64,000 nucleotides of DNA from Candidatus Pelagibacter sp. RS39 (GTDB lineage: Bacteria > Pseudomonadota > Alphaproteobacteria > Pelagibacterales > Pelagibacteraceae), in assembly GCF_002101315.1 (NCBI RefSeq), contig NZ_CP020777.1, positions 372,001 to 436,000 of the forward strand, given 5' to 3'. A program made the position numbers and the translations under genes. How positions within the stretch are numbered: position 1 is the stretch's first letter; the number at the start of each line of letters is the position of its first letter. The notes beneath the pieces were generated by a model. The model was not told where the DNA came from, made no database searches, and saw only the letters and a program-made list of their open reading frames with translations. This document shows, one piece after another, positions 1 through 8,376 of the stretch.

Positions 1-1
1 A

Positions 2-211
2 TTATCTAAATCAAAATACTTATCAGGTAAAAACTATACAATTGCAGATATTGGTACATTTCCCTGGATAGCAAGACATGAATGGCATGATATTGGTCTT
101 AAAAATTATAAAAATCTTACTAGATGGTACGAGGAAATTTCAGATAGAGAAGGTGTGAAAAAGGGATTTGCGTTTATGGATGAAAATGAGGTTCCACCCA
201 AACCATATTAG
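2..211 (+). CDS. glutathione S-transferase family protein, C-terminal fragment
   Basis: This is the 3' end of a gene cut by the left window edge; 69 residues and a TAG stop are visible. The readable part contains YTIADIGTFPWIARHEWHDI, the N-capping box and helix typical of the GST all-alpha C-terminal domain (T-x-A-D-I-x-x-x-P-W), followed by a helix with RWYEEISDREGVKKG, a standard GST ending. It resembles the YfcG/Ure2-like bacterial GSTs, which use glutathione in disulfide reduction or conjugation. The N-terminal thioredoxin-like domain that binds glutathione lies outside the window, so the subclass and substrate cannot be judged. Confidence 0.8.
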   Translation, partial: LSKSKYLSGKNYTIADIGTFPWIARHEWHDIGLKNYKNLTRWYEEISDREGVKKGFAFMDENEVPPKPY

Positions 212-312
212 TTCATTGAGCTAAGCAATCTAAATAAAGAGGCAAAAATACCATGACCTGATATCTCTATGGCGAGAACAATGATAATTATTAAAATTAT
301 TTTTGTATCCAT
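208..312 (-). CDS. possible 34-residue hydrophobic small protein
   Basis: A reverse-strand frame starting with ATG at 312 encodes 34 residues: MDTK, then an uninterrupted hydrophobic stretch (IILIIIIVLAIEI) that could form one membrane helix, then a short polar tail. Its stop overlaps the stop of the GST gene. No clear Shine-Dalgarno or promoter is visible. It occupies most of an otherwise empty 218-bp gap between two reverse/forward genes, which is long for this tightly packed sequence. It may be a real small membrane protein or a chance frame in AT-rich DNA; the rest of 313-429 shows only AT-rich sequence. Confidence 0.25.
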   Translation of the reverse strand: MDTKIILIIIIVLAIEISGHGIFASLFRLLSSMN

Positions 313-429
313 TAACTAAATACAATAACTAATAAAATTATCCAAAACAAACCATAATAATAATATATGTACTTTTTAGTAAAATAATAAGTTACTGGAT
401 TATGAACTTTTTTAGTTTTTTTCTTTCTT

Positions 430-969
430 TTAGTCATCTGCGTGTACTTTTTCATCTTTCTCATGTTTCTCTTGAGCAGCAATTGTATACTTCGCGACCG
501 GTCTTGCCATAAGCCTTTTTAACCCAATTGGTTCTGCTGTATCTAAACAGTATCCATAAGTATCTTCCCTAATTCTTGCTAGCGCTTTATCTATTTCTGA
601 AATTAGTTTAATTTGCCTATTAATAGCTTTCATCTCAACATTTTTATCAGTGTATGAACTTGCCTGATCTACAATATCTGCCGAAATGCTATTATCGTCC
701 ATACTACCGTTATAAAGAGCTTCATTGTTTGCTCTTACTAAATCCTTTCTCCATTCTTGAAGCTTCATTCTAAAAAATACTTTGTGTTTTTCACACATAT
801 ATTTTTCAGTATCTTTTGGAATATAAGTTTTAGAAATTTTAATTGGACCTTTAATCGTATCTTTAGTTTTAGCTACTTTTGATTTAACTGCTAACTTAAC
901 TTTTGATTTACTGACAGTTTTATTCTTTGCTTTTACAACTTTTTTTTTTACTTTGCTGGTTTTAGCCAT
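430..969 (-). CDS. dksA: DksA-family RNA polymerase-binding regulator
   Basis: DksA binds the RNA polymerase secondary channel and, with ppGpp, adjusts rRNA and amino-acid promoters. The 179-residue protein has a Lys-rich N-terminal extension (about residues 1-45), a coiled-coil region, the acidic tip signature D98-x-x-D101-x-A103, and a C-terminal globular part with YGYCLDTAEPIGLKRLMARP, the conserved DksA motif. Only one cysteine remains where the classical zinc finger has four, a pattern seen in alphaproteobacterial DksA. An upstream in-frame codon at 1023 is rejected as start because the ATG at 969 gives a proper MAKTSK opening and the promoter (992-1019) would lie inside the longer version. 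Confidence 0.9.
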   Translation of the reverse strand: MAKTSKVKKKVVKAKNKTVSKSKVKLAVKSKVAKTKDTIKGPIKISKTYIPKDTEKYMCEKHKVFFRMKLQEWRKDLVRANNEALYNGSMDDNSISADIVDQASSYTDKNVEMKAINRQIKLISEIDKALARIREDTYGYCLDTAEPIGLKRLMARPVAKYTIAAQEKHEKDEKVHADD

Positions 970-991
970 ATTTTCAAATTGAATTCGAGGG

Positions 992-1019
992 AGTATATTC
1001 AGCAAAATATGCGTGTCAA
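992..1019 (-). promoter_or_regulatory. sigma70-type promoter of dksA
   Basis: Read on the reverse strand: a perfect -35 TTGACA (1019-1014), a 16-bp spacer, and -10 TATACT (997-992). The ATG of dksA lies 22 bases beyond the -10, which leaves room for a short leader. This is the closest match to consensus among the promoters I found here. Confidence 0.7.
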
Positions 1020-1048
1020 GCAACGTTAATTATTGTAATTATTAAGTT

Positions 1049-2368
1049 ATGATCAGTTCAAATAGAAATATAAATAATATATTTTTTATTTTTGCTCTAT
1101 CACATTTATTAATTTGGACAGTTGTTCCAACAATAACCAATAAAAATTTACCCCTAGATGTAATCGAAGCATTAGCATGGGGCAGTAATCTAGACTGGGG
1201 TTTTAATAAACATCCGCCTGGGAGTGCATTCTTTCCAGAAGTTTTTTTTCAGATTTTTGGTGCTCAAGATTGGGCATACTATTTTTTAAGCTCATTATTT
1301 GTGGTGATTTCTTTCTATGTTGTTTTTAAATTTGCAAACGAAATTTTACAAAACAAATTATTGAGTCTTTTTTCTGTTTTAATTTTAGAAGCTATATATT
1401 TCTATAATTTTACAACACCTGAGTTTAACGTAAATGTATGCCAGCTTCCATTTTGGTCTTTAGTGGTTTATTTTTCATGGAAAATTTATTCCTCTAAAGA
1501 AATAAAGTTATCCGATTGCTTTTGTATTGGTTTGTTTGGAGCAATAGGGTTTTTATCAAAGTACTTATTTGTTTATCTATTAGCATCAATTTTTTTACTT
1601 TTTGCATATTTAATATTTATTAAAAATGATAGAAAATTTGATTTCAAATATTTTATTACTTTAGAGGTGTTTGTAGTTTTATTAGTTCCTCATCTTGTAT
1701 GGCTATATGGGAATGATTTTATTACAATTTTTTATGGCTTAAAAAGAACTGGCTTAGAACCAAGCTTAATAAATCATTTTGAACAACCAATATTATTTTT
1801 ACTTAAGCAATTAGGAATACTTCTCCCGTTTTTCTTTTTAATTTGGTTGTTAGTCAAAAAAATTAAATTTAAGCTTAATATAAATGATAAAAAATTACTT
1901 TTCCTTTTAGTCATAAACTTAGTGCCAATTTTCTTAATTTTACTTACATCAGCAATAATGGGCTCTAAAATTAGAACAATGTGGATGACCCCTTTTTATT
2001 TATATTTCGGAGTTTTATTTATTTATGTTTTGAAATCTCAAATAAATATAAAAAGAACGAATTCTTTTTTATCGGGTTTTTTGTTTCTATTTTTTTTATC
2101 ACCTATTATTTATTCTTATGTATCAATTTCTCAAACAGATAAAAGAACTGACTATCCTGGAAAAGAGATTGCATTTAAAGCTCAATTAATTTGGAATAAG
2201 GATTTTAATGAAGATATTCAATTCGTAATCGGAGATGAATGGAAAGCTGGAAACTTATCGTATCATTTAAAATCACGACCTGTTTGGGAGGGATCTACAA
2301 ATGATGAAATTTTGAAAAATGCCTCAAAATTCATTTGTATTGAAGATGTTTGTTTGGGAAGATACTAA
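1049..2368 (+). CDS. ArnT/PMT-like membrane glycosyltransferase
   Basis: The 439-residue protein has about ten hydrophobic helices. The first periplasmic loop carries LDWGFNKHPPGSAFF, resembling the Asp-containing, Pro-rich loop of GT-C enzymes of the GT39/GT83 families (PMT, ArnT), which transfer sugars from polyprenyl-phosphate carriers to lipids or proteins on the outer face of the inner membrane. The soluble C-terminal end (about residues 360-439) is short. The GT2 protein 14 bases downstream looks like a polyprenyl-phosphate sugar synthase, which would supply the donor. The acceptor is unknown. Family assignment is good; specific function is inference. Confidence 0.75.
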   Translation: MISSNRNINNIFFIFALSHLLIWTVVPTITNKNLPLDVIEALAWGSNLDWGFNKHPPGSAFFPEVFFQIFGAQDWAYYFLSSLFVVISFYVVFKFANEILQNKLLSLFSVLILEAIYFYNFTTPEFNVNVCQLPFWSLVVYFSWKIYSSKEIKLSDCFCIGLFGAIGFLSKYLFVYLLASIFLLFAYLIFIKNDRKFDFKYFITLEVFVVLLVPHLVWLYGNDFITIFYGLKRTGLEPSLINHFEQPILFLLKQLGILLPFFFLIWLLVKKIKFKLNINDKKLLFLLVINLVPIFLILLTSAIMGSKIRTMWMTPFYLYFGVLFIYVLKSQINIKRTNSFLSGFLFLFFLSPIIYSYVSISQTDKRTDYPGKEIAFKAQLIWNKDFNEDIQFVIGDEWKAGNLSYHLKSRPVWEGSTNDEILKNASKFICIEDVCLGRY

Positions 2369-2382
2369 AATAAAATTATATT

Positions 2383-3252
2383 ATGAAAATAATAATTTTA
2401 ACCCCAGTATTTAATGACTGGCAATCAGTATACAAACTTATCGATGAAATAAATAATTTATCGTTAAACCAAGAATTTGAAATTTCAGTTTACATATTTA
2501 ATGATTATTCAAATCATGATCGTCCAGACTTTGAAAAAAATCTAGAAAACATAACTTCTATAAAAATTTTTAATATGAAAAAAAACCAAGGGCATGCAAG
2601 ATGCATAGCAACTGGTTTAAGATACATCTTTGAAAAAGATAATTTCGATTATGTAATCCCGATGGATGGCGATGGTGAAGATAGACCTGAGGAGATTGAA
2701 TTTTTTTTAGAACAAATCAAAAAATCACAAGATAAACCTATTGTAGGAGAAAGAGTTAAAAGATCGGAAAAAATGATATTTAAGACTTGTTATCAATTTC
2801 ATAAATTTCTTACCTTAGTATTTACAAGTAAGTCAATTAAGTTTGGAAATTATACTTGTTTACCAAGATCAATTGTTGAGAAAATGATTAATGAAAAAGC
2901 TACTTGGAATAGTTTTTCAGGCTCATTAAAAAAAATTGAAAATAATCTAATATCTATTCCATCTATTAGGGGCAACAGATATTTTGGACCATCAAAAATG
3001 AGTTTTATTAATTTAATCAAACATTCACTCTCAATTATTAGCGTGTTTAGAAAAACTTTTTTAATTCGATCTGCTTTATTTATAATTATCTATATCTTAA
3101 TGATAAAAAGTAATGCATCAATAATTACTGCAATACCCCTAATTTTTTTATTAATAGCCGTTTATTCAATCTCAAATCTAGCATTAAGAGAAAACATGGA
3201 AGAATTTAAAAATTGTCTTAGCCAAATAAATGATATTGAGAATATTAAATGA
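2383..3252 (+). CDS. GT2 glycosyltransferase, polyprenyl-phosphate sugar synthase-like
   Basis: The 289-residue protein begins MKIIILTPVFNDWQSV, a GT-A fold opening, and has IPMDGDGEDRPEEI, where DGDGED is the DxD-type metal/nucleotide-sugar site of DPM1/DPMS-like GT2 enzymes. Two hydrophobic helices near residues 225-262 would anchor it to the inner membrane. Such enzymes move a sugar from a nucleotide donor to a polyprenyl phosphate for use by a GT-C transferase, and a GT-C-like gene lies directly upstream. Its stop overlaps the ppc start (ATGA). The sugar cannot be inferred. Confidence 0.8.
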   Translation: MKIIILTPVFNDWQSVYKLIDEINNLSLNQEFEISVYIFNDYSNHDRPDFEKNLENITSIKIFNMKKNQGHARCIATGLRYIFEKDNFDYVIPMDGDGEDRPEEIEFFLEQIKKSQDKPIVGERVKRSEKMIFKTCYQFHKFLTLVFTSKSIKFGNYTCLPRSIVEKMINEKATWNSFSGSLKKIENNLISIPSIRGNRYFGPSKMSFINLIKHSLSIISVFRKTFLIRSALFIIIYILMIKSNASIITAIPLIFLLIAVYSISNLALRENMEEFKNCLSQINDIENIK

Positions 3253-5936
3253 AAAAAAAAGATCTTTATTATGAGAGAATCCCTACAAAACTTTTAAGAG
3301 AAGATGTCAAATATTTAGGAAATATATTAGGGCAAGTTATAAGAACACAAGAAGGAAAAAAGTTTTTTGATTTAGTTGAAAAAGTCAGAAAATTATCAAA
3401 AGCAAATAAAGCAAATCCAAATTCTAAAAAATCAAATACCAATGTAATTAATGCTATAAAAAAGCTTGATCCCAAAAATACTTTTAAATTAACTCGAGCA
3501 TTTTCACATTTTATGAATTTTATGAATTTAGCTGAGTTAGTTGATGCCTCTAGAAGTATAAATGAAAATGAAAATAATAAAAAAAAATTAGGTAAAAAAA
3601 ATTTATTTATAGAGGAAATATTTGAAGATCTGTTCAGAAAAAAAAATATTTCAGATAATAAAATTTATGATTTAGCAAAAAATCTTAATATAGGTATTGT
3701 TTTAACAGCTCATCCGACAGAAGTAAAAAGAAGAACTTTAATTCAAAAATATCACAAAATCATAGAGATACTTGAGGAGCGAGAATTGTTTAAAAATTTT
3801 CCCTCAAAATTAAAAATCCTTGATAAAAATCTTTACGATGAGTTGACGATTATTTGGAATACGGATGATCTTAAAAGATTTAAACCATCACCATTTGATG
3901 AGGCTAGATGGGGATTGGCTATTATTGAAGATAGTCTATGGGATACTGTTCCAAAAGTTTATAGAAAATTAAACTCTATATTTGTAAAAAATATGGGTAA
4001 AAATTTACCAAAAAATTTTAATCCTATTGTATTTGGTTCATGGATGGGTGGTGATCGAGATGGTAATCCTAATGTTACTTCAGAAGTCACAAGAAAAGTA
4101 ATTCTTCTTTCTAGATGGGAAGCAGCTAAATTATATGAAAAAGCTCTCACTAAAATAATAAGATCTTATTCTATGGAAAAGGCTTCAAAAAAAATCTTAA
4201 GTAGAGTTGGTCAATCATTCGAGCCTTATAGAGTCTTTTTAAGACCTTTGAGAGACAAAATGAGAATTACACATAGATCTATTGAGCAACATCTGGTGCA
4301 TAATAAGCCATTAGATCAAAAAAAATTATTAAGTTCTCGTGAGGAAATTCTCAAACCTTTAAGAGTTGTAAGAGAGTCTTTAGAGCAAAATCAAAATGAG
4401 AATATTGCTAGTGGTGATTTGTTAGATTTAATGAGACGAGCAAAATGTTTTGGGATTAATTTAGCAAGACTAGATATTAGACAAGAATCTTCAAGACATA
4501 AACAATTGATATCTGAGTTTGTAAAGACGAAGCTTAAAAAAGATTATTCAAATTTTGCTGAGAAAGAAAAATTAAATTTTTTAAAGAAATTTATAACTTC
4601 TAAATCTAATAAAATTGGAAATTTTCAATTTAAGAATAAAGAAAATAAGGAAGTTTGGGCCACTTTTAATACTTTATCAAAAGAGCCACCAGAGTGTTTA
4701 GGTGCATATGTAATATCAATGACTACATCTGCTTCAGATATTTTATCAGTATCTTTCTTACAAAAAGAGGCAAATATAAAAAATAAATTAAGAGTAGTTC
4801 CTTTATTTGAAACTTTAGATGATCTTGTTAATGCGAAATCTATCATGGAAACTTTGTTCTCTCAAAAATGGTACAGAAAACTAATCAATCATGATCAAGA
4901 GGTTATGATTGGATATTCAGATTCAAGTAAGGATGCTGGAAAAATATGTGCTAGTTGGCATCAATATAAAGCTCAAGAAGAAATAATAAAATTGGCAAAA
5001 AAATTTAAGATTAAAATAACTTTTTTTCACGGCAGAGGCGGATCAGCAGGTAGAGGAGGAGGTCCAATACAGGCTACTTTGAGATCACAACCTCCCTATT
5101 CAGTTAATGGAAATATCAGAATTACTGATCAAGGCGAAGTAATTCAACAAAAGTATGGTTATGAGCCTTTGGCTAATTATAATTTATGTAGTTACATTGG
5201 CGCTGTTACAGAGGCTACATTAAACCCACCACCGGTTCCTAAAAAAAATTGGAGAGATCTAATTGAAAAAATGTCGGAAATTTCAAAAAACTCATATAGA
5301 AAAAATATAAATCAAAGCTCTGATTTTATTCAGTATTTTAGAACCGTTACTCCTCATAAAGCCCTTGGTAAATTATCTATTGGTTCAAGACCTTCAAAAA
5401 GAAAAAATGTTGATAATATAAAAAGTTTAAGAGCTATTCCCTGGGTGTTTGCGTGGACACAGATTAGATTAATGCTTCCAGCTTGGCTAGGAAGTGCTGA
5501 AGCATTAAGATACTCTTATATCAAACAATTTAGAAAGACTTTATATGATATGGAAAAAAATTGGCCTTTTTTTAATTCAATGCTTGATATGCTGGATATG
5601 GTTATTTCAAAAGCTGACCCTGAAATTTCAAAAATTTACGAGGAGTTTCTTGCTGATCAAAAACTTAAAAGAGTTGGAAAAAAATTAAGATTTCAATTTG
5701 ATACTATAAAAGCATTAAATAAAAAAATTACACCTAAAGAAATTCTTAAGATTAGAAAAGAATTTAGATCTTCAGTATTGATACGAAATATTTATTCTGA
5801 AGTTTTAAATATCATTCAGCCAATAGTTATTTATAAATTGAAAAAGAATAAAGATAAAAAAAATAGAAAATATTTAGAGGACGCTTTGCTGACTTCTATT
5901 GCGGGTATTTCTGCAGCCATGAAAAATACTGGATGA
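3249..5936 (+). CDS. ppc: phosphoenolpyruvate carboxylase
   Basis: Carboxylates phosphoenolpyruvate to oxaloacetate, the main anaplerotic step into the TCA cycle. At 895 residues it is full length. Signatures are in order: TAHPTEVKRRT with catalytic His155, GSWMGGDRDGNPNVT, the GYSDSSKDAGK block, FFHGRGGSAGRGGGP, FAWTQIRLMLPAWLG, and a C-terminal ISAAMKNTG, matching the usual NTG carboxy terminus that forms part of the allosteric/active region. A Lys/Asn-rich insert lies around residues 50-120. It overlaps the GT2 gene upstream (ATGA) and the lyase-like gene downstream (ATGA), so it sits inside a translationally coupled run with polysaccharide genes, an unexpected setting for a central enzyme. 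Confidence 0.97.
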   Translation: MKKKDLYYERIPTKLLREDVKYLGNILGQVIRTQEGKKFFDLVEKVRKLSKANKANPNSKKSNTNVINAIKKLDPKNTFKLTRAFSHFMNFMNLAELVDASRSINENENNKKKLGKKNLFIEEIFEDLFRKKNISDNKIYDLAKNLNIGIVLTAHPTEVKRRTLIQKYHKIIEILEERELFKNFPSKLKILDKNLYDELTIIWNTDDLKRFKPSPFDEARWGLAIIEDSLWDTVPKVYRKLNSIFVKNMGKNLPKNFNPIVFGSWMGGDRDGNPNVTSEVTRKVILLSRWEAAKLYEKALTKIIRSYSMEKASKKILSRVGQSFEPYRVFLRPLRDKMRITHRSIEQHLVHNKPLDQKKLLSSREEILKPLRVVRESLEQNQNENIASGDLLDLMRRAKCFGINLARLDIRQESSRHKQLISEFVKTKLKKDYSNFAEKEKLNFLKKFITSKSNKIGNFQFKNKENKEVWATFNTLSKEPPECLGAYVISMTTSASDILSVSFLQKEANIKNKLRVVPLFETLDDLVNAKSIMETLFSQKWYRKLINHDQEVMIGYSDSSKDAGKICASWHQYKAQEEIIKLAKKFKIKITFFHGRGGSAGRGGGPIQATLRSQPPYSVNGNIRITDQGEVIQQKYGYEPLANYNLCSYIGAVTEATLNPPPVPKKNWRDLIEKMSEISKNSYRKNINQSSDFIQYFRTVTPHKALGKLSIGSRPSKRKNVDNIKSLRAIPWVFAWTQIRLMLPAWLGSAEALRYSYIKQFRKTLYDMEKNWPFFNSMLDMLDMVISKADPEISKIYEEFLADQKLKRVGKKLRFQFDTIKALNKKITPKEILKIRKEFRSSVLIRNIYSEVLNIIQPIVIYKLKKNKDKKNRKYLEDALLTSIAGISAAMKNTG

Positions 5937-7132
5937 TATTTAAAAAGATTACTTTTTTGATTTTTTTATTTTTGATTGTTACAAACACATCAAAAAGTGA
6001 TTTTAAAGAAATAAAAAAAAAAGCAACAATCACTAAGCCAGAAATTATTTTTCCAATACAAAAGGATAAAAAAGGATGCATAAAAGATTTATATGTAAGT
6101 CCAGATAAAAACTATGTTTTACCAGTATTGAAAGTTGAGGCACCTTCAGGATACGGACTTGATAATAGATTCGATCATGCAAAGAGCAAATTTGAAGATT
6201 TTAGTTTTCCCTGTGGCAGTGGAAATGTAGAAGCATGTCAAAATGTAAAAAGAGTAATTTTAGAATGGGCAAAAGCTAATGCTGCTCAAAGAACAGGACC
6301 CTCTGATGGGGAAGGCAGACACTGGAACGATACTTTAACTGTGAATCTTTATATAGCTTCACCAATGATGGCAGCATATTCATTTGCTAAACAAGTAATT
6401 GATATTCCAAAGACTGAGGATAAAATAATCAAAGATTGGTTTAAAAGGATTGTCAGAAAAAATAAACATTTAATGTACGAATACTCTAATTATAAAACCG
6501 GATCAGGTGCAAACGGTACCCCTAAAAGAGCCCATAATCATGCTCTATCATCTGCAATGAGTCATATGCAATTAGGAATTTTGCTTAACGACAGTAAGTT
6601 TTTTAGAACGGCATTTAAAAATTTTGAAGCAGCTATAAGATATCAAAGAAAAGATGGAAGCATGCCTATTGAAACAAGAAGAGGTGGAAGGGCAATGTTT
6701 TATCAAGCAAGGGCCATGAATGCTTTAGCTGTCATTGCTATAATTGCTGAAAATCAAGGTTACAATGTTTGGAATTATGAACATAAAGGTAAAAATTATC
6801 ATAACATTGTTAAATTTTTTTTAGATTTTACTGAAAATAATGAAGTCGTTTTCAAGTATGCAAAAAGCATGAAGCACCCAGGACCTGCTAAAAATTATAA
6901 AAGACAAGATCTTGATGGTAGGTCGAGCAGCAACTGGGGATGGTTGTACGCTTATGCTTCAAGATTTCCTGATCATGAAAATGTGCAAAGATTAAAAAAT
7001 TGGTCTCAAAATAAAAGTGATCTTAATAGTTATCAGTGGGATATAGTTCATCACTATTTGAATATTGGCAATAGACCTTTTGGTTCAGCTTCCTGGACAG
7101 TGGTTGAAGCTAACTGTCACTTTACAAAATAA
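5933..7132 (+). CDS. secreted alginate-lyase-like (PL5-type) protein
   Basis: The 399-residue protein starts with a signal peptide (hydrophobic residues about 6-19, cleavage near NTSKS-DF). The body is helical and carries AHNHALSSAMSHMQLGI and DGSMPIETRRGGRAMFYQAR, which correspond to the conserved NH and DGS-P-E-RG-RA blocks of the alginate lyase (PL5, alpha/alpha toroid) family. PL5 enzymes eliminate uronic-acid linkages in the periplasm during polymer export or turnover. GRHWND and SNWGWLYAYA are further aromatic-rich blocks. The start overlaps the ppc stop and a second lyase-like gene follows after one base. The substrate need not be alginate; a uronic-acid polymer is the inference. Confidence 0.7.
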   Translation: MIFKKITFLIFLFLIVTNTSKSDFKEIKKKATITKPEIIFPIQKDKKGCIKDLYVSPDKNYVLPVLKVEAPSGYGLDNRFDHAKSKFEDFSFPCGSGNVEACQNVKRVILEWAKANAAQRTGPSDGEGRHWNDTLTVNLYIASPMMAAYSFAKQVIDIPKTEDKIIKDWFKRIVRKNKHLMYEYSNYKTGSGANGTPKRAHNHALSSAMSHMQLGILLNDSKFFRTAFKNFEAAIRYQRKDGSMPIETRRGGRAMFYQARAMNALAVIAIIAENQGYNVWNYEHKGKNYHNIVKFFLDFTENNEVVFKYAKSMKHPGPAKNYKRQDLDGRSSSNWGWLYAYASRFPDHENVQRLKNWSQNKSDLNSYQWDIVHHYLNIGNRPFGSASWTVVEANCHFTK

Positions 7133-7133
7133 A

Positions 7134-8375
7134 ATGAAAAAAATTCTAATTTTAATTTTTATTCTTTTTACGAACAATGTATTTGCTGACCAAGAAGAGA
7201 TTAAAAAAATGGTATTTAAAAGTGAAAGTTATAATCTTGGATTAAACAAGAAAGATACCACTATTCAAGGAATAAAACTTAAACCAATTACAAGAACTGA
7301 TGCTTTTAAACATTCTGTTAAAAAAAATTATGGTTGGACAAAATACGGAATTAAAATTGTGAATTCATCTGAAGGAATGCCTATTAGATATGGTGACACA
7401 GCAATAAGATTTGAACTTCGTTATGATGATTGTGGTTTTTTGTATAAAAATGGCAAGGAGAGAGATTGCATTAGATCAACACCCCATCATCGAGTTGAAG
7501 TAGGGCAAGGTCATAATAAAGATATTAGTTTAGGATTTAAACACAAACAGGATTATTGGTATACCGCTTCCTTTTACTTTCCAAAAGAACATAAATTTTA
7601 TCGAAAACAATCAGTATTTCAGTTTCATTCAAGTGAAGGACCTTATCATCCTCCATTTCATTTAGAAATTTTTCCTAAAGAAGGATTGATAGCTTCAATT
7701 AGTACATCTGAAGGAGTTTATGCAGATAAAGAAAATGCTTGTGGGGGAAGCGTTAAACAAAAAATAAATTATTGTGAGAAAGCCAAACTTGAATATTTAG
7801 TTATGAGTCCTGATGAATTAGAGGGTAGTTTAGGTAAATGGACTGATTTAGTAATTCATGCGATTTGGGATAAACGTGCCTCAGATCATGAAAAAAATAA
7901 AGGTATGATTGAAGTGTTCATTAATGGCAAAAAAAAATTACATTATGAAGGCCAATCTATGTGGGATATTGGATTAACAGTAATGCAGCTGGGTATTTAT
8001 CAAAGCAAAGAAGCAAAAACTTTCAAAGGAAAAACACCATCATTGAAGGAAATGAAAGATACACCAACTATCATGTTTTATGATGAAATATGGGCTAAAA
8101 AGAAGTGTCAAGATCTACAACTAGATCGTTTGGGCTATTCTTGTGAGAACTTGGAAAGTCAATCTGATGATAGCACTAAGCCCTACTATGTGGATAGAGT
8201 TTCTGATCAGGAATATATTGTAATTGTAAAAAATAAAATTGATAAAAATATTTTAATCAAATTAAGAGGTTTTGATAAAGAAAGTTTAATCAAAAAAGCC
8301 ATGAAAGAGTGTACTAATAAAAATAAAGATGGATGTTATGTTCATTACTCTAGCATGTTAGCTATTGGTCAATAA
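7134..8375 (+). CDS. secreted heparin-lyase-I-like polysaccharide lyase
   Basis: I place the start at the ATG at 7134, where MKKILILIFILFTNNVFADQ gives a clear signal peptide; an upstream in-frame start would lie inside the preceding gene. The 413-residue protein has the beta-jelly-roll features of the polysaccharide lyase family related to glucuronan/heparin lyases: TPHHRVEVGQGH, WYTASFYFPKEHKFYRKQ, VFQFHSSEG, KWTDLVIHAIWDKRA, VFINGKKKLHYEG and PTIMFYDEIWAKK. Four or more cysteines in the mature part may form disulfides. It would act in the periplasm or outside on an acidic polysaccharide. It abuts the umuC stop with one base between. Confidence 0.7.
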   Translation: MKKILILIFILFTNNVFADQEEIKKMVFKSESYNLGLNKKDTTIQGIKLKPITRTDAFKHSVKKNYGWTKYGIKIVNSSEGMPIRYGDTAIRFELRYDDCGFLYKNGKERDCIRSTPHHRVEVGQGHNKDISLGFKHKQDYWYTASFYFPKEHKFYRKQSVFQFHSSEGPYHPPFHLEIFPKEGLIASISTSEGVYADKENACGGSVKQKINYCEKAKLEYLVMSPDELEGSLGKWTDLVIHAIWDKRASDHEKNKGMIEVFINGKKKLHYEGQSMWDIGLTVMQLGIYQSKEAKTFKGKTPSLKEMKDTPTIMFYDEIWAKKKCQDLQLDRLGYSCENLESQSDDSTKPYYVDRVSDQEYIVIVKNKIDKNILIKLRGFDKESLIKKAMKECTNKNKDGCYVHYSSMLAIGQ

Positions 8376-8376
8376 A

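Noticed and set aside
970..1023. An 18-residue N-terminal extension of dksA starting at 1023
   Set aside because: The promoter -10 and -35 for dksA lie at 992-1019, and the extension has no similarity to DksA; the ATG at 969 is better.
7065..7133. A longer version of the second lyase starting inside the preceding gene
   Set aside because: It would hide the signal peptide that begins exactly at the ATG at 7134 and overlap the upstream coding sequence by 68 bases.
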